DNA of 64,000 bases from Ignelater luminosus (lineage: Eukaryota > Arthropoda > Insecta > Coleoptera > Elateridae). Position numbers and translations under genes: made by a program. Below, one piece after another: positions 12,601 through 23,762 of the stretch; the stretch's first letter is position 1; each line of letters starts with the position of its first letter. The notes under the pieces are model-generated. The model did no database searches and had not been told where the DNA came from. It saw nothing but the letters and a program-made list of their open reading frames with translations. Location: positions 124,001-188,000 of the forward strand of contig VTPC01090564.1 of the NCBI GenBank assembly GCA_011009095.1, written 5' to 3'.

Positions 12601-15600
12601 CGATTCGATATGAGTTGGCTCTGTATATGCTATTTGCACTATGTAAAGTGGCATCCTGAACGATTTCTCTATTTGATATTTAAACCTTTGAAAGGAAAGT
12701 GGAAAGAGGAACCGTCACTATATTTTGAATAATTTCTGCATTGAGCTTCAAATTGGGTATTTATTTTGGGCGGCTCGATATTTATTATACTTTTGTTTTA
12801 CTTTGGATACTTCAGATAAAACTGCAGTAATCACTGTTTAGCTCAGATGTCAACAGAAGACCAGAAGAAAACTAAATTTGTGTCTCTATAATTTTCCAAC
12901 TCAGTCATATTACAATCTGTACGACAACGTCTATACAGGTTAGGTTTGGACTGCCAAGACTGTACTTCTGATTTTTGTACCTGTGCAAATCCAGCTGTTT
13001 GTTCTGCTCAGACTCTTGACAAGACTTTCCTGTTTGGTTTGCTGCCAACAATATGTTTGTTTAATTTCTAGTTTCAAAACCACTTGGTTTGTTTAGTCCA
13101 TTACTGTATTTGTGATTTAACAGTCTTTGAGACTTCGCAGCCATCGATAATTTGTATTAAAAAATCTATCTCTAAGGAAAAAATAATATTTTGTACAACA
13201 TTGTTATTTGGATAATTGAGATGAGGCTAGGTGAGTGGCAAGTCTCGACTACTCGGTTAGGCTGTGGATCCCTGATGTTCGAATATCCTCCTTCAATCTT
13301 TCCTAATTTGAAATTTAGCACTGTACTGTTCATTACATTAAAATTATTGAAAAAAAACAAAATTCTTGCAGATGAGGTATTTAGTCATGGCATGAGTATC
13401 AAATCTAAAGATTAACACAAACTGATACCAACTGATTTGAATAAAATCAATAACAGAAACATCTTACAAAGTTTTAACTCGAAAGCTCGAGATTAAAAAT
13501 TTATTTTCTTACTTGTAATAATCATGTTTGGATGTAAAAGCTAAACTGGTAACACTAATAACAACAGTTACTAGATTCTAAATGGAATTGTAAAAGTTTT
13601 GTTAAGCTGTTTACAATTACCAAGTTTGTAGGTATGAGTAATATATGATTGACGTCCAACAAAACAATTAAGTAAGAGTAGTTAATTAGTCTTACAGAGG
13701 GAAATTATCATTAGTTGAATTATTACATACTTCCTATTATAATCATAATAATAATAATAACTTATATTCACAAAATGTAAGAAATCTACGTCCTACACAT
13801 AACGAAGACGTAAAAAACTTTTTAAAACAAATTTAAATTTTCTGCTCGCTCTTTTGCAGAAAGGCAATATAAAACTACTGAATACAACTTGTGGGTAGTA
13901 GCTCTTGTCTTAATTAAATAACGAAACATATAAAATATTTGCCATGAGCGTTTCCGTTTTATAAAACTTTCTAAACTGAATAATACAGCGAAATAATATT
14001 TCTCTATATAAAATCAAAATATAAGGACAGAAAGATGTAGCGAAACATTGTTTAGGAACCTTTGTCGTGTTACGAACTTGCTGAAACTCAAGATTGTGTC
14101 CTAGTTTGAACGTAATTTAACATTTAGTATAAATTGCTTCCAAACCCATGCCTGGGGCAGATCGTCATATATACTTACTAGCGATGCTGCAGGCCAACGC
14201 GTTTTGGATTTCGAACCTCCCAGGAAACAAGAAGTTAAATATAATAATTTAAACTTTTAAATGTATTTTTTTCCTCAGTTTAAAGTTTGTTATTCTTCCG
14301 ATATAGACCTTTTTAAACATGAAAGAATACATTAAAAGTAGCCAAATACGTTGATACGGATGAAAAATAAAAATAAAAGATAAGGACGAGAAACTTTTTA
14401 AAATTAAAATCAATTATTTGTGTACAATTATTAGGCAGTTTCCAGATCTTTTTAGACATTTACAATACACATTTCAATTACAAGCAAAATAAAAAAGAAA
14501 CAACGGAAGATGGGTGTAAACAACAGAACAATTCTGAAAGCTTTCAGCAAATTAAATAAGTTATTTAACAAGTGAATCGTTAACCTTATCTGGTCGTGAT
14601 ACAAAAAATGTTTTCCACAACGACAAAAAATATCCGATCTTATTTAATTTGATGTCGAATCATGTTTAATACGTATCCCCATTAATTATAGATAAATTAG
14701 ATTCGAATAGTAGTAATAATATATTAATCAGTTTTTAATTTTTTTTAAGAATAAATCCATTAGAACGAATTTTTTTATTAATTTTATTTGATTTTAAATT
14801 CATGATTAATTAATTTGACTGTGTGCACAAGCAGCCTTTTATTCCACCATATATTTTAGGTTTCCAAACATTAGGTATCCACGTCCCAGCTTAGCAGAAG
14901 AGGCTTGCCCACTTTTTTTTTCTTTTTGTCTGATTTATCTATTGGACTCACCTTGCGATTTTCTTTCTTAGTTTTTCTAATCATTGTAATACAAATCTCA
15001 GTAATGAATTTTTTATTTTTGTTTGAATATTCAAAATCGTTTTAAAAGAAATAGTTTTCTTATCTTGTAAAGAGTGAGTTGTAAAAATATCCTAAGCCAA
15101 GATTGACAGTAAGAAATCCTTTTGTATCTTTTCAAATAACTGCGATATTTGCTTGGAAAACCCCATCTATCACACCCTGTCTTACAAAACTGTAACTGTA
15201 ATTTGTGTTTGCAAAACGAAATTTTTAATTTAATTCTCTTCTAGCTAATAAGTCTCAGGAGTAATAGAAGCAAAACATTCGTTAATTGAACTTTTTAAAA
15301 ATTTACTGAATCCTCTGCTTACATGGTGCCAATCAGACAACACACAAGTACGCACGTTACAGTTTTTCTTAGAATTGATTAATCTAATAAGCGAGGTATA
15401 CTTTCAGCTTATTTTATTATTTAAGAGTGAAATATAAGGCATATTATGTAATTTAAACTTTGAAATCCTGCACGGCTACAGAGAAAGGCAACCGGGTCTC
15501 AAATCCCTCAGGTAGTAACCATAATTGATCTTTGTGAAACTTGCCCCTAGATTACTGACTCCTGTTCACCAATGGAACATGGGGTTACTGAGTATATTCC

Positions 15601-17225
15601 GAAATTATCCTCTAGGAGTTTTCTCTGGACTGACGGAAAAATAAATCTGATTCGCTAGAACGAGTAGATCGTCAGGGTTTGTAAAGGATGAATAAATTGT
15701 GACGACAAGTAAGTTTCAATTCACAGTTATTACTGGCTACATTTACACTGTATTTATACAGTTTCTAAAACACTGGGAGGTGCACGAGATTGTACACCAT
15801 TTAAGTATTAGTGCGTTACGTTCGTGTAAATGACAGATGCATTGTCATAAGATAATTGCGATATTAACACAAAGCTGGTGTTGATTATGTGGTATAATAT
15901 ATTAAGGAGAATTGTAATTGCACTCCAAGGTAGACAGGGAAATGTTAATTATACCGATGACACGTGCAGATTAACAAAATGTTAATTTGTTGCTTTTATA
16001 AAACTAATTACGTTCAAGACAAATTAAATTAAAAAAATTCTTGACTCGATCATAATCATATTGTTTGCTCGTTTAATTCGTTCTGTTTAAATCTCGGCGA
16101 CAAAATTTGAAATACGCGTGTTGAGCTCGTTTTCAGTCACTCAGACCAAATCCACATTATTAATTTGTACATATAAAGAGCGTAATTAAGAGTAATGTGT
16201 TTGCCAAAGTTTATTATTTACGAGAATAGCTCGACCGGCCAGCACCGGGTACATGCAGTAGTATCGCACTTTAGATTGTCAGTGGGAACATTTGTTCAGA
16301 ATAAAGTGTACGCTGGGCTTCTGCGATAGCGGTTAGAAACCGTGCATTTGTCGCCAAATATATTGAGCACATTGTACAAGTTAATAAAACTATTAAGAGC
16401 TAATTTATCGGACCGAGACTGTCTTAGCGGTTACTAATGTCACATTTGAATATACTTTATTAAAGCCAAAGGGCATATAATTAGACGCAACAGATTCTCC
16501 TTAAAGGCCAATTCTAACGGCAGACAATGAGATAACCCCTAATTTGAATCTGTTTGTAATTTTATAATTATGATCCTCAAATACCTTCCATTTATTTTGA
16601 CATGTTTATGCTCAAGAAGGACACAAAATGGATTAAATTAAATGAAATTAACAACCCAACGCAATAAATATTCAATAACTATTGCTAAATATAAAAAAAG
16701 TTCCTTTTAATTTCAATGGGATGTGGTCGCTTAAATATTGTAATTAGTTACTAACTGACATTTATGTTGACAACAATATTTTGGGTTGCTCGAAAAGGCC
16801 TAGCTTCAATCTATTCTGAGTCAGTAGGACAAACTTTCAGAAAATTTTAGGTGAAAGAATCTGAATTCCTTGATATCAAAAAGTGTCTGAAATCTTTAAA
16901 TATACAGGATGGCTAATGTGAGTACTACACTCAAAACATCTTTGTTATTTTTGCCGCTATGAAAAAATGTTTCGTATCAGAAATGTAGCCTGGAGAACTA
17001 TCTTTTGCCAAAATCAGATTTTTAGGCCCATGGAACAAAACTAAACCTGAAAGGTAAAATTAAATACAGTAGTTAACTGTATATAGATAGATACTCGTAC
17101 ATTCTATGAAAGACCTACCTACTTCTCAGAAACAAGCAATTATAATAAACAAGAAACGCATGAGTATGACAAGGCAGAACTGACTTAAACTTCTGCAGAT
17201 GTAGTCATTTATGATTTATTCATGA
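12601..17225. other. No recognisable gene
   Basis: AT-rich sequence. There is a short (AAT)n run at 13746-13761 and an isolated CACACCCTGT at 15171-15180. A TACAGG-like end (ACAGGATGGCTAATG) lies near 16908. A cysteine-rich plus-strand frame near 12945-13010 (CQDC, CTC and so on) was considered but has no recognisable family. No gene, tRNA or paired repeat could be supported. Confidence 0.4.
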
Positions 17226-17562
17226 TATACAGTGTCCGCCAAAAAGTCTGCACCATATGGAAAAAATTTTTATTGAAGGACTTATGGAAAATTTGCTCGA
17301 AAGGGCAAAATATGAAAATCGTGGTAGGCTTTTGAAAATTTGCATGCTGCAAAGGAAACATTTTTTTCTCATGACTTTCTTTAAAATTCGGACATTTCTT
17401 CTAAAAATGTCAAATTTGACAGGTAAGAGAGACCATATGATTACTTTTGATTAGGTCATTTTTGGTTCTAGAGCGAACAAAACCTGATGGCGGAAACAAA
17501 TTTTCCATAAGTCATTCAATATTTTTTTCCCATATGCTGCAGAGTTTTTGGCGGACTATATA
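17226..17562. mobile_element. MITE with TIRs of about 65 bp
   Basis: The left arm (17226-17295) begins with ATACAGTGTCCGCCAAAAAG and ends in ACTTATGGAAAATTTG. The right arm (17497-17562) is its reverse complement with a few mismatches, starting CAAATTTTCCATAAGT and ending TTTTTGGCGGACTATATA. The total length is about 337 bp with no transposase inside, so it is non-autonomous. Ends of the CAGTGTCCGCCAAAAA type flanked by TA suggest a Tc1/mariner-like mobiliser, which is an inference. The 65-codon frame inside (17257-17454) is not regarded as a gene because it overlaps the TIR. Confidence 0.8.
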
Positions 17563-17876
17563 GGTGGTAAAATTTTAATCATAATCCAATTAAACTTCAA
17601 TGTGCATTTTATTTATTTAATGTCATTAATAACAGGATTTTGACGTTTTTACCTGGACGAATTGAAGAATAACATAAATATTTTGAGTCGAAATAATTTT
17701 TGAAAACAAAACAATCTAGAATTTCTACATTGTAGGATTTTGGCGTTATTATAGCTTCTTTGGTTACCGACGCATAATCGCTTGGTAAATGTCACACTCC
17801 ATTTGGGTTCTAAATATTTCTGATACACCTAAATCTGATTTTTGATGGAAAACGTATTATAGCATCAATCTATCAG
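17563..17876. other. Spacer between two inverted-repeat elements
   Basis: Nothing recognisable beyond AT-rich DNA. The degraded outer end of the following inverted-repeat element may extend into the last 60 bases. Confidence 0.4.
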
Positions 17877-18586
17877 TTTCAATGTTCACTAATGAGATTT
17901 CGAAAACTGCAAGAGATACGAAGTCGGTTAAATGAGAAAAGTTTTGGCTATTTTGGAGATCAGTTTACTTATGCTTTTGTTTTTTCAAAAAAGTTCACGG
18001 CTTACTAGATACTGGATACTACTAAAAACGAAATTATTTTACTTCTTTTTAAGTGAAATATCTCAGGAACGAGCAAAGATAGAAAAGAACAGCAAAGAGG
18101 GTGTTTTAAAGAATTTACTCCGAAACAAAAAAATTATTTTCGCAATTGACTTTTGTTTTATTTCGACGGTGAAACGTAAATCCAAATTTTTCCTAATGGA
18201 ACGCATACTTGATTTTCATATTACTAAACAGCACGCCTTAAATGCTTTTTAGTGATACATGGTTTGACATAGCTATTCTTTTGTTTTACCGAGTTATGAA
18301 GTGAAAATCATTTTGCATCATAGCGTGCCATGACATCTAACACACAAAGTCGTGGAGTTTTATCAAAGAAATTCATTTGTTATGCAAAAATTGCTAAAAC
18401 AATAAATACGTTTTTAAGGGGCCTTAGATGCTTAGTTGATGCTATCTGTAAATGCTCAGTAAATTATCTTAAAAGCGTCTTTTGTTTTGTTTCAGCAATC
18501 TGATCTCCAAAATAGCCAAAACTTTTCTAATTTAACCGACTTCATATCTCTTACAATTTCCAAGATCCCAATAGTGAGCATCGAAA
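17877..18586. mobile_element. Foldback-like element with arms of about 85 bp
   Basis: The left arm (17877-17963) and right arm (18500-18586) are inverted copies sharing CTGATCTCCAAAATAGCC (right arm) and GGCTATTTTGGAGATCAG (left arm), followed by the AAGTCGGTTAAAT block. They match at roughly 85 percent. The right side continues outward to CACACTGTATTG (about 18592-18603), a CACCCTGTA-type end, whereas the left outer end is degraded. The 106-codon frame at 17932-18252 starts inside the left arm and shows no domain, so it is not called as a gene. A third copy of the arm lies at 2384-2475. Confidence 0.7.
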
Positions 18587-18603
18587 TTGGGTCACACTGT
18601 ATT

Positions 18604-21600
18604 GAATAATTGTACCAAAAGATAAAACAAAACTGTTGAAACAAAAGCTTTAGAAGACTTGAAAAGACTTATAAATATCTACTAGAAATGTAATCGCGTT
18701 GAGTAGAATTTAGATCAACTATGGACATGTTCTTGGACATCTTTTTAATTGGAGTCGTCTGTTATTTTAGGAAGTATCTTCGGAATCAATTGGTCGAGAA
18801 TGTTATTAAATAAAAGAATTTTTATCCTGTTTTTTTTCTGACGACTGGCTTTATTCACTTTTTCTTGGATAAATACATTTTTAAAAGATTCTTCCAAATA
18901 ACTAGCCCTATGTTCAACTTGACACAGATTATCTTGAATAAATTTTAGTTGAGTCACTTTGGAGAAGATACTCGTACTTAGTTAACCTTCGGAATCCTTA
19001 TCTCTCATTTGTATAATTTTAATTGTTTGAAATCTAACCTATTTTTGCCACGTTGGCTTTGTTTTGAAATAGTAGAGTCTGCATAAATGATGTATATTGG
19101 TTTTTGGGAAATATGCGCCAAAAAGAACTGCTTGCACGCGCTCACTTGCCTACCTTTAATTCTTAAAATATACTTGAAAGAATAGCTACCGCAAGAAAGA
19201 TTTTTCTTGTTTCGATGTTTTTTTGAGTTTGATTTCTCAAAAGCAAATACCAACATATATGGGATGTTTCATTTCAAACAACAAATGCAACACCCTGTAT
19301 AATTAAAAATAATTTTGGAACTTAAAAATATAAAATAGATAACACAATGTGTTGTATAGCTAAAAATGTTTTTAAGAAAGTTCAGGTAATTCTTACATTT
19401 TTAAATACTAAAGACTTAAAATGTTTTCAACAAAAAAAAGTCAAAGAAAAATGTGTATCTTAAAATCTTAAGGAACTAAATAAAGGGAATGGACTGTGTC
19501 TTTTATTATTATTATCATATTCTGCTTAAATACGAGCACATTTAAAGTTAAAGGAAGAAAATGACACAATTGTTAGCGGACTTGAACAATTTCTCAGAGA
19601 ATAGTTAATGAAAATGGTACTTGATGTCCTTGAAAACAAAATAGAATAAATAAACAATAATATACCATAAAAGAAAATTAAGCGAAAATTACTTATGTCG
19701 GAAGTTTCCCTTAAAATGAAGGCGCCATAAGCTGCCAAGGGCGGCCGATCAAAGTTAGACATTTAGAGAGAACTTTGAGCTGTAATATCAAAGTTACTAC
19801 CATGTTTTGTTAAGATTTATGTAAAAGATTAGGCACATCCATCATATTAAAATTAAAACAGTTTGTTGTAGCAAATTATTGCTATCTTAAAGTACGTGAT
19901 AATCGATTGTATTTCATTAAAATCCTTTTGATGCGATTATAATTTACTTCTATGAGAATAATAACCCCTTTGAGACTTAATTTAAACATATTGAGATTAA
20001 AAACGGGATAGGAAAATTTAAACAGCAATCTAGAAGTAATATAAGGTCTAGAAAAAAGTCCAAAAGAGATTTACAGCTCTTTTAATGAAGATGAAAGGTT
20101 ATTCTTTATTCTAAATTAACGCTCTTTGATATAACATCGGAGATAAAAAGATTTCATTCAAGGAACATCTTTTAGTTTTTAGGCAACGAACAGATTGCCA
20201 CAGTATTATTGCATATAATCTTCGGTTTAGTTCAGAAGTTCACACGGCAAAAGAAGTTGGTTGAAGTTAGTAGACTTAATAGATAGAGAGGCATGATAAG
20301 CTACTTTGAATGTGTCAGGAAAAAAGAAAAATTTAATTTGCTTTCAAAATATACAAAACTTACCTTTGAGATTTAAATTAAATTAAAGCTGTACAAAGTG
20401 ATCATTTCTTGCTGGCACTGTTAAAAATAAATACTTGAGAAAGATTTTCCTTATTTTATACCTAAAAAAGTTTAGTCAAAAGACGTTTTTTTCGTTTTTA
20501 ATTGAAATTCCTTAAGTAAAAAACAAGCGCAGTAAAATTATTGTAACTGAAGCTAGAGATTAACAAACGAAAGCACGAGTCTCATTTCTCACTTTTTATG
20601 TACAGGGCGTTTCAAAGCAACACTGACAAACTTATAGGATAGATTCTTCATAACAAAACAGATAATTTTTGTTAATGCCGTTTAGAAGTTATTGATACAG
20701 AGTGGCAAATGAAATGTGCAATAATAATAATTAATAAATAAAAAGTTTAAGCGCACTTTAAAAACTCCAAATAACCTTAGAAAAACCTCACATTGTTCTA
20801 ATCAACATTCAAGGGAGAATCTAGAAAAATTGCAATATACAAAGTGATCCGCTACAGAGAAAATCTTTTCTAGCCTGTCACGTTATTTCTTCAAAGGCGA
20901 AAGATCAAAATGCATTGTTTTTACAGAGAAAGAAATTCAGGAGTAACTACGACCTTTTTTTAGTATCTTTCTTAAAAAAAAGCCATCAAACACTTTAGTA
21001 ACATCTAAAAGAAAAATGAAAATTGAAAATATTTCAACACTAAGCTCATCTCTTTTTTTTCTAAGGTATATTTTATGTAAACATAACTGTAATAGGCATG
21101 GCAAAATTGTTTGGGCTCCAGTAGATCCTTGTACCTACTTTAATTGAAGGAAGTATCAAAATCTAAAATTCTTATAGTCACAGCTACAAAAATGTCGAGA
21201 CTGTATTGGTTGAATTTTTAAATCAATTTTAACTGCCCCAAAACAATTTTGACAAACAAATTACACTCATGCTTTGGCTACAGATCTCTTTAGTTTTGTG
21301 CTTGTGGCTTGTTATTATCTTATATTCTGAAGTCTCAACGATGCAGCATAGTGTCCGGTAGAGTCTAGACGTTGATCCATGCCAATCTATCTTTCTTCTG
21401 GTTCTTAGAGAATCAGTACAACACCTTCCCATCTTTTCCAGTACTACCTGTTAGATGTTTTTTTTCCGAAATCACCCCACAACTAGCAAGCGCGTATAGA
21501 CCTGTTGGCCTGAAAAGATACAACCAGTACATATTATTGGTTCTACTTTCTGCCTAATAAAAAACAAACCCTAAACAATCACTGTTAATAATATTAACAT

Positions 21601-21754
21601 TTAACACTCCATACAAAGAGACTAATCTTAAAGATCATTATTACTTGTAACGGGCCAGTGCTCAAAAGTATGCACAAGTCCCGTGCAGACCAATGGTAGA
21701 TGTTAAATCCCGTAGCTCATGCCGCAGATGGGATGGATTCTCAAATAAACTTGG
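18604..21754. other. No recognisable gene; isolated transposon ends
   Basis: An isolated CACCCTGTATA lies at 19291-19301. TACAGGGCGTTTCAAAGCAA at 20601 is a typical transposon end whose partner was not found. Minus-strand frames at 18745-19256 and 19526-19762 have no recognisable domains. 21230-21750 lies just downstream (minus) of the retroelement gag and could be its decayed continuation, but no motif supports this. Confidence 0.4.
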
Positions 21755-22401
21755 CTAATCTCTCACAAAGAGAAGCTCACCGTTTTCCAAAACTCTTATT
21801 AAACTAATAGATGGTCGTAAAAGAGGGCGCCAGCAGTTGTAGATCGAAGCATCGCTAGTTACTAGACTAGGTGTACTAGACGTATGAGTAACGACGTTCG
21901 TTACTGACGTTGCAGTTGAGGTCGTAACAATGGATGTAACAGGTGTTGTTTCAACAGAAGTTGTAGCCGAAACTGTAGATAACGCACCACACTTCATGGC
22001 AAATAATTCATAACGCGTTCTTAAAATAGAAAGTTTCACAAATAAATCATCCTTCTTCGCGATCTCTTCGTCTTTACTAGGATTACTGTTGGTCAAACGC
22101 CCTAACCCATAACAAAACTTGGTTTCAATAATCAAAGAAAGATCTTTATCCGGTCCAGAAGTAAATTTGGTTATTGAAGACTCTAAGTCGGCCAACAAGG
22201 AGATAACTACATCATAATCTTCCGTAAATTGAAAGAGATATTGAGGACGCTCTTTAGTCGCACCTTGTGATTCTTCTCGTAACACGTCTCGCAAAGTAGA
22301 CCGCAAATTCGCGACACTTCCATCACTTGGAAGACCTCTTGCTGTCAGCTCATATTGTATTTCGTCTTAAGCAGACGATCAACATTAAGCTTAAAAACCA
22401 T
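21755..22401 (-). pseudogene. LTR retroelement gag N-terminal part (gypsy-like)
   Basis: Starting at the ATG at 22399-22401 the minus strand reads KLNVDRLLKTK. After a one-base shift near 22345 it reads YELTARGLPSDGSVANLRS, the SAP-like block (YEL-x-x-RGL-x-x-x-GTV-x-x-LR) typical of the N-terminus of gypsy-like insect Gag proteins. The shifted frame then stays open to 21755 through a helical middle part (DYDVVISLLADLESSITKF, about 22220) and a Thr/Ser/Val-rich linker (about 21890-21970). The major homology region, zinc knuckle and pol are absent. The protein is truncated and frameshifted. A primer-binding-like site lies 56 bases upstream, which supports a retroelement 5' end. No second LTR was found. 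Confidence 0.6.
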
Positions 22402-22456
22402 GATGTCGAAATAGGTGTCTTAAATATCAAACAAAAAGAAACAAACAGCGGCAGCG

Positions 22457-22476
22457 GCCCCGCACGTTGGGCGACA
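22457..22476 (-). other. Primer-binding-like site of the LTR element
   Basis: The minus strand reads TGTCGCCCAACGTGCGGGGC, close to the TGGCGCCCAACGTGGGGC sequence often found just after the 5' LTR of insect gypsy-like and BEL-like elements. It lies between a presumed LTR end (TTTTCCA at about 22478-22484) and the gag ATG at 22401. The LTR itself cannot be delimited without a second copy. Confidence 0.5.
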
Positions 22477-22484
22477 ATGGAAAA

Positions 22485-23570
22485 TTTTACTTGTAGATTC
22501 GCTAGTTTAAATTTGACTTCCCCGAGACTGTATGACTGCCGTATTGCAACTAATGATTCTGGGAATTTGATATTGGAAATCAACGAAAGACACGTCTACT
22601 GGAGTCTAGGTGTCGAGACCACAAAAATATTAATTCTTTAAAATAACATTATAACGAACATTCGTTTAATGAAACAATTTAAATATTGCGCGTCAAGAAA
22701 ACAAATATCCGAACGAAATTGAAAAACAGGGGCGGATTTAGTGCGAATTTTAAAATAACATTACATACTATGAAGATTATCATGAAGTCTGAAGTTCAAT
22801 GGTTAGTTGAAGATGTTGAGTACAGCTAAGCAAGTTGTTGCCATACTAAAACACGCACAAATATGGGTAGTTTATAGTAGTGCATTACCATTATTACTAG
22901 CTTGGGTAGCAAAATAGAGAACCACTTCTTTCCAAAAAACTAGTTCGCTAAAAAGATTGTCAGTCTCTAATTAATTATAGCAGCTAAGGAATAATTAATG
23001 TTTAAAGTCACCAAGCAGACACGTAGAATTTAGTTTTCACCTCGACATTAACCAAACCAAGATATTCCTAGATGTGATGATAGTAAATGTAGAAGTCGTG
23101 CAGGTTTTGGGTATATCATTACACAACTAAATCAAGAATTTAATATAAACCTTCCTTTACTATTACAAGTTTATAATTGTAATAGGATTATTTAAAATTA
23201 AATTTGATAGTGAGAAGGAAATAAGAACTAGACGTTCACACTTTATTGTAGTCTTTATAATTGATAATTTATGTAATTACCTATGCTTGTTTTGATTTTG
23301 TCAAATAAAAAAATCAAGAAAAGCCCACAAGGGAAAAATTTTTAATCAAAATTACAGTAACAGATAACATATCATGTTCTTAACAGGGGCCCTACCGTCT
23401 TTTCTAGAATGTATAAGCCGTCATTAATATTGATTCTGGATGAAAAGTTTGAAGAAGTATAAGTGTTAACGTTAACTTTGTTTTTGTAAGATAATTTTAC
23501 AAATCATAAAACAAAAAGTTTTGGTGACATCACTCTTATTTTAAATAGACTAATTTTTAGCTAACTTAAC
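22485..23570. other. Presumed LTR-side flank, otherwise empty
   Basis: If the element at 21755-22476 is intact on this side, its 5' LTR begins here, but its outer boundary cannot be seen. The rest is AT-rich with no recognisable gene. Confidence 0.35.
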
Positions 23571-23762
23571 CTAAGAAAAGCAAACTCGACATAACCTAAC
23601 CTGGTTATTTTAAGTCGGTTATCTGAAAGTTTAAAGCAAACTAAACTAACCTAATTTAATCATATAAGAGGTGTCTGAACTCATGTTTCTAAAAAACAAT
23701 CTAACCTAATATAACCTAAAACAATTTATCTTAACTTAATTAACCTAACCTAACCTAACCTA
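23571..23762. repeat. Degenerate CCTAA (TTAGG) telomere-like tract
   Basis: About 190 bases contain many AACCTAA and TAACCT units. They end in four uninterrupted TAACC units at 23741-23760, followed by TA. The complement is TTAGG, the ancestral telomere unit of insects. The tract is interrupted and diverged, so it is an interstitial, degenerate array rather than a telomere. Similar TAACCTAA-rich tracts also arise as ordinary simple repeats in insect genomes. Confidence 0.6.

Noticed and set aside
12945..13010. Cysteine-rich plus-strand frame that might be a zinc finger
   Set aside because: Cys spacing does not match a known finger, and the adjacent piggyBac remnant lies on the other strand.
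15470..15530. tRNA-like T-arm string CCGGGTCTCAAATCCC
   Set aside because: No matching acceptor, D-arm or anticodon arm could be placed around it.
17932..18252. 106-codon frame in the foldback-like element as a transposase
   Set aside because: It starts inside the inverted arm and shows no transposase motif.
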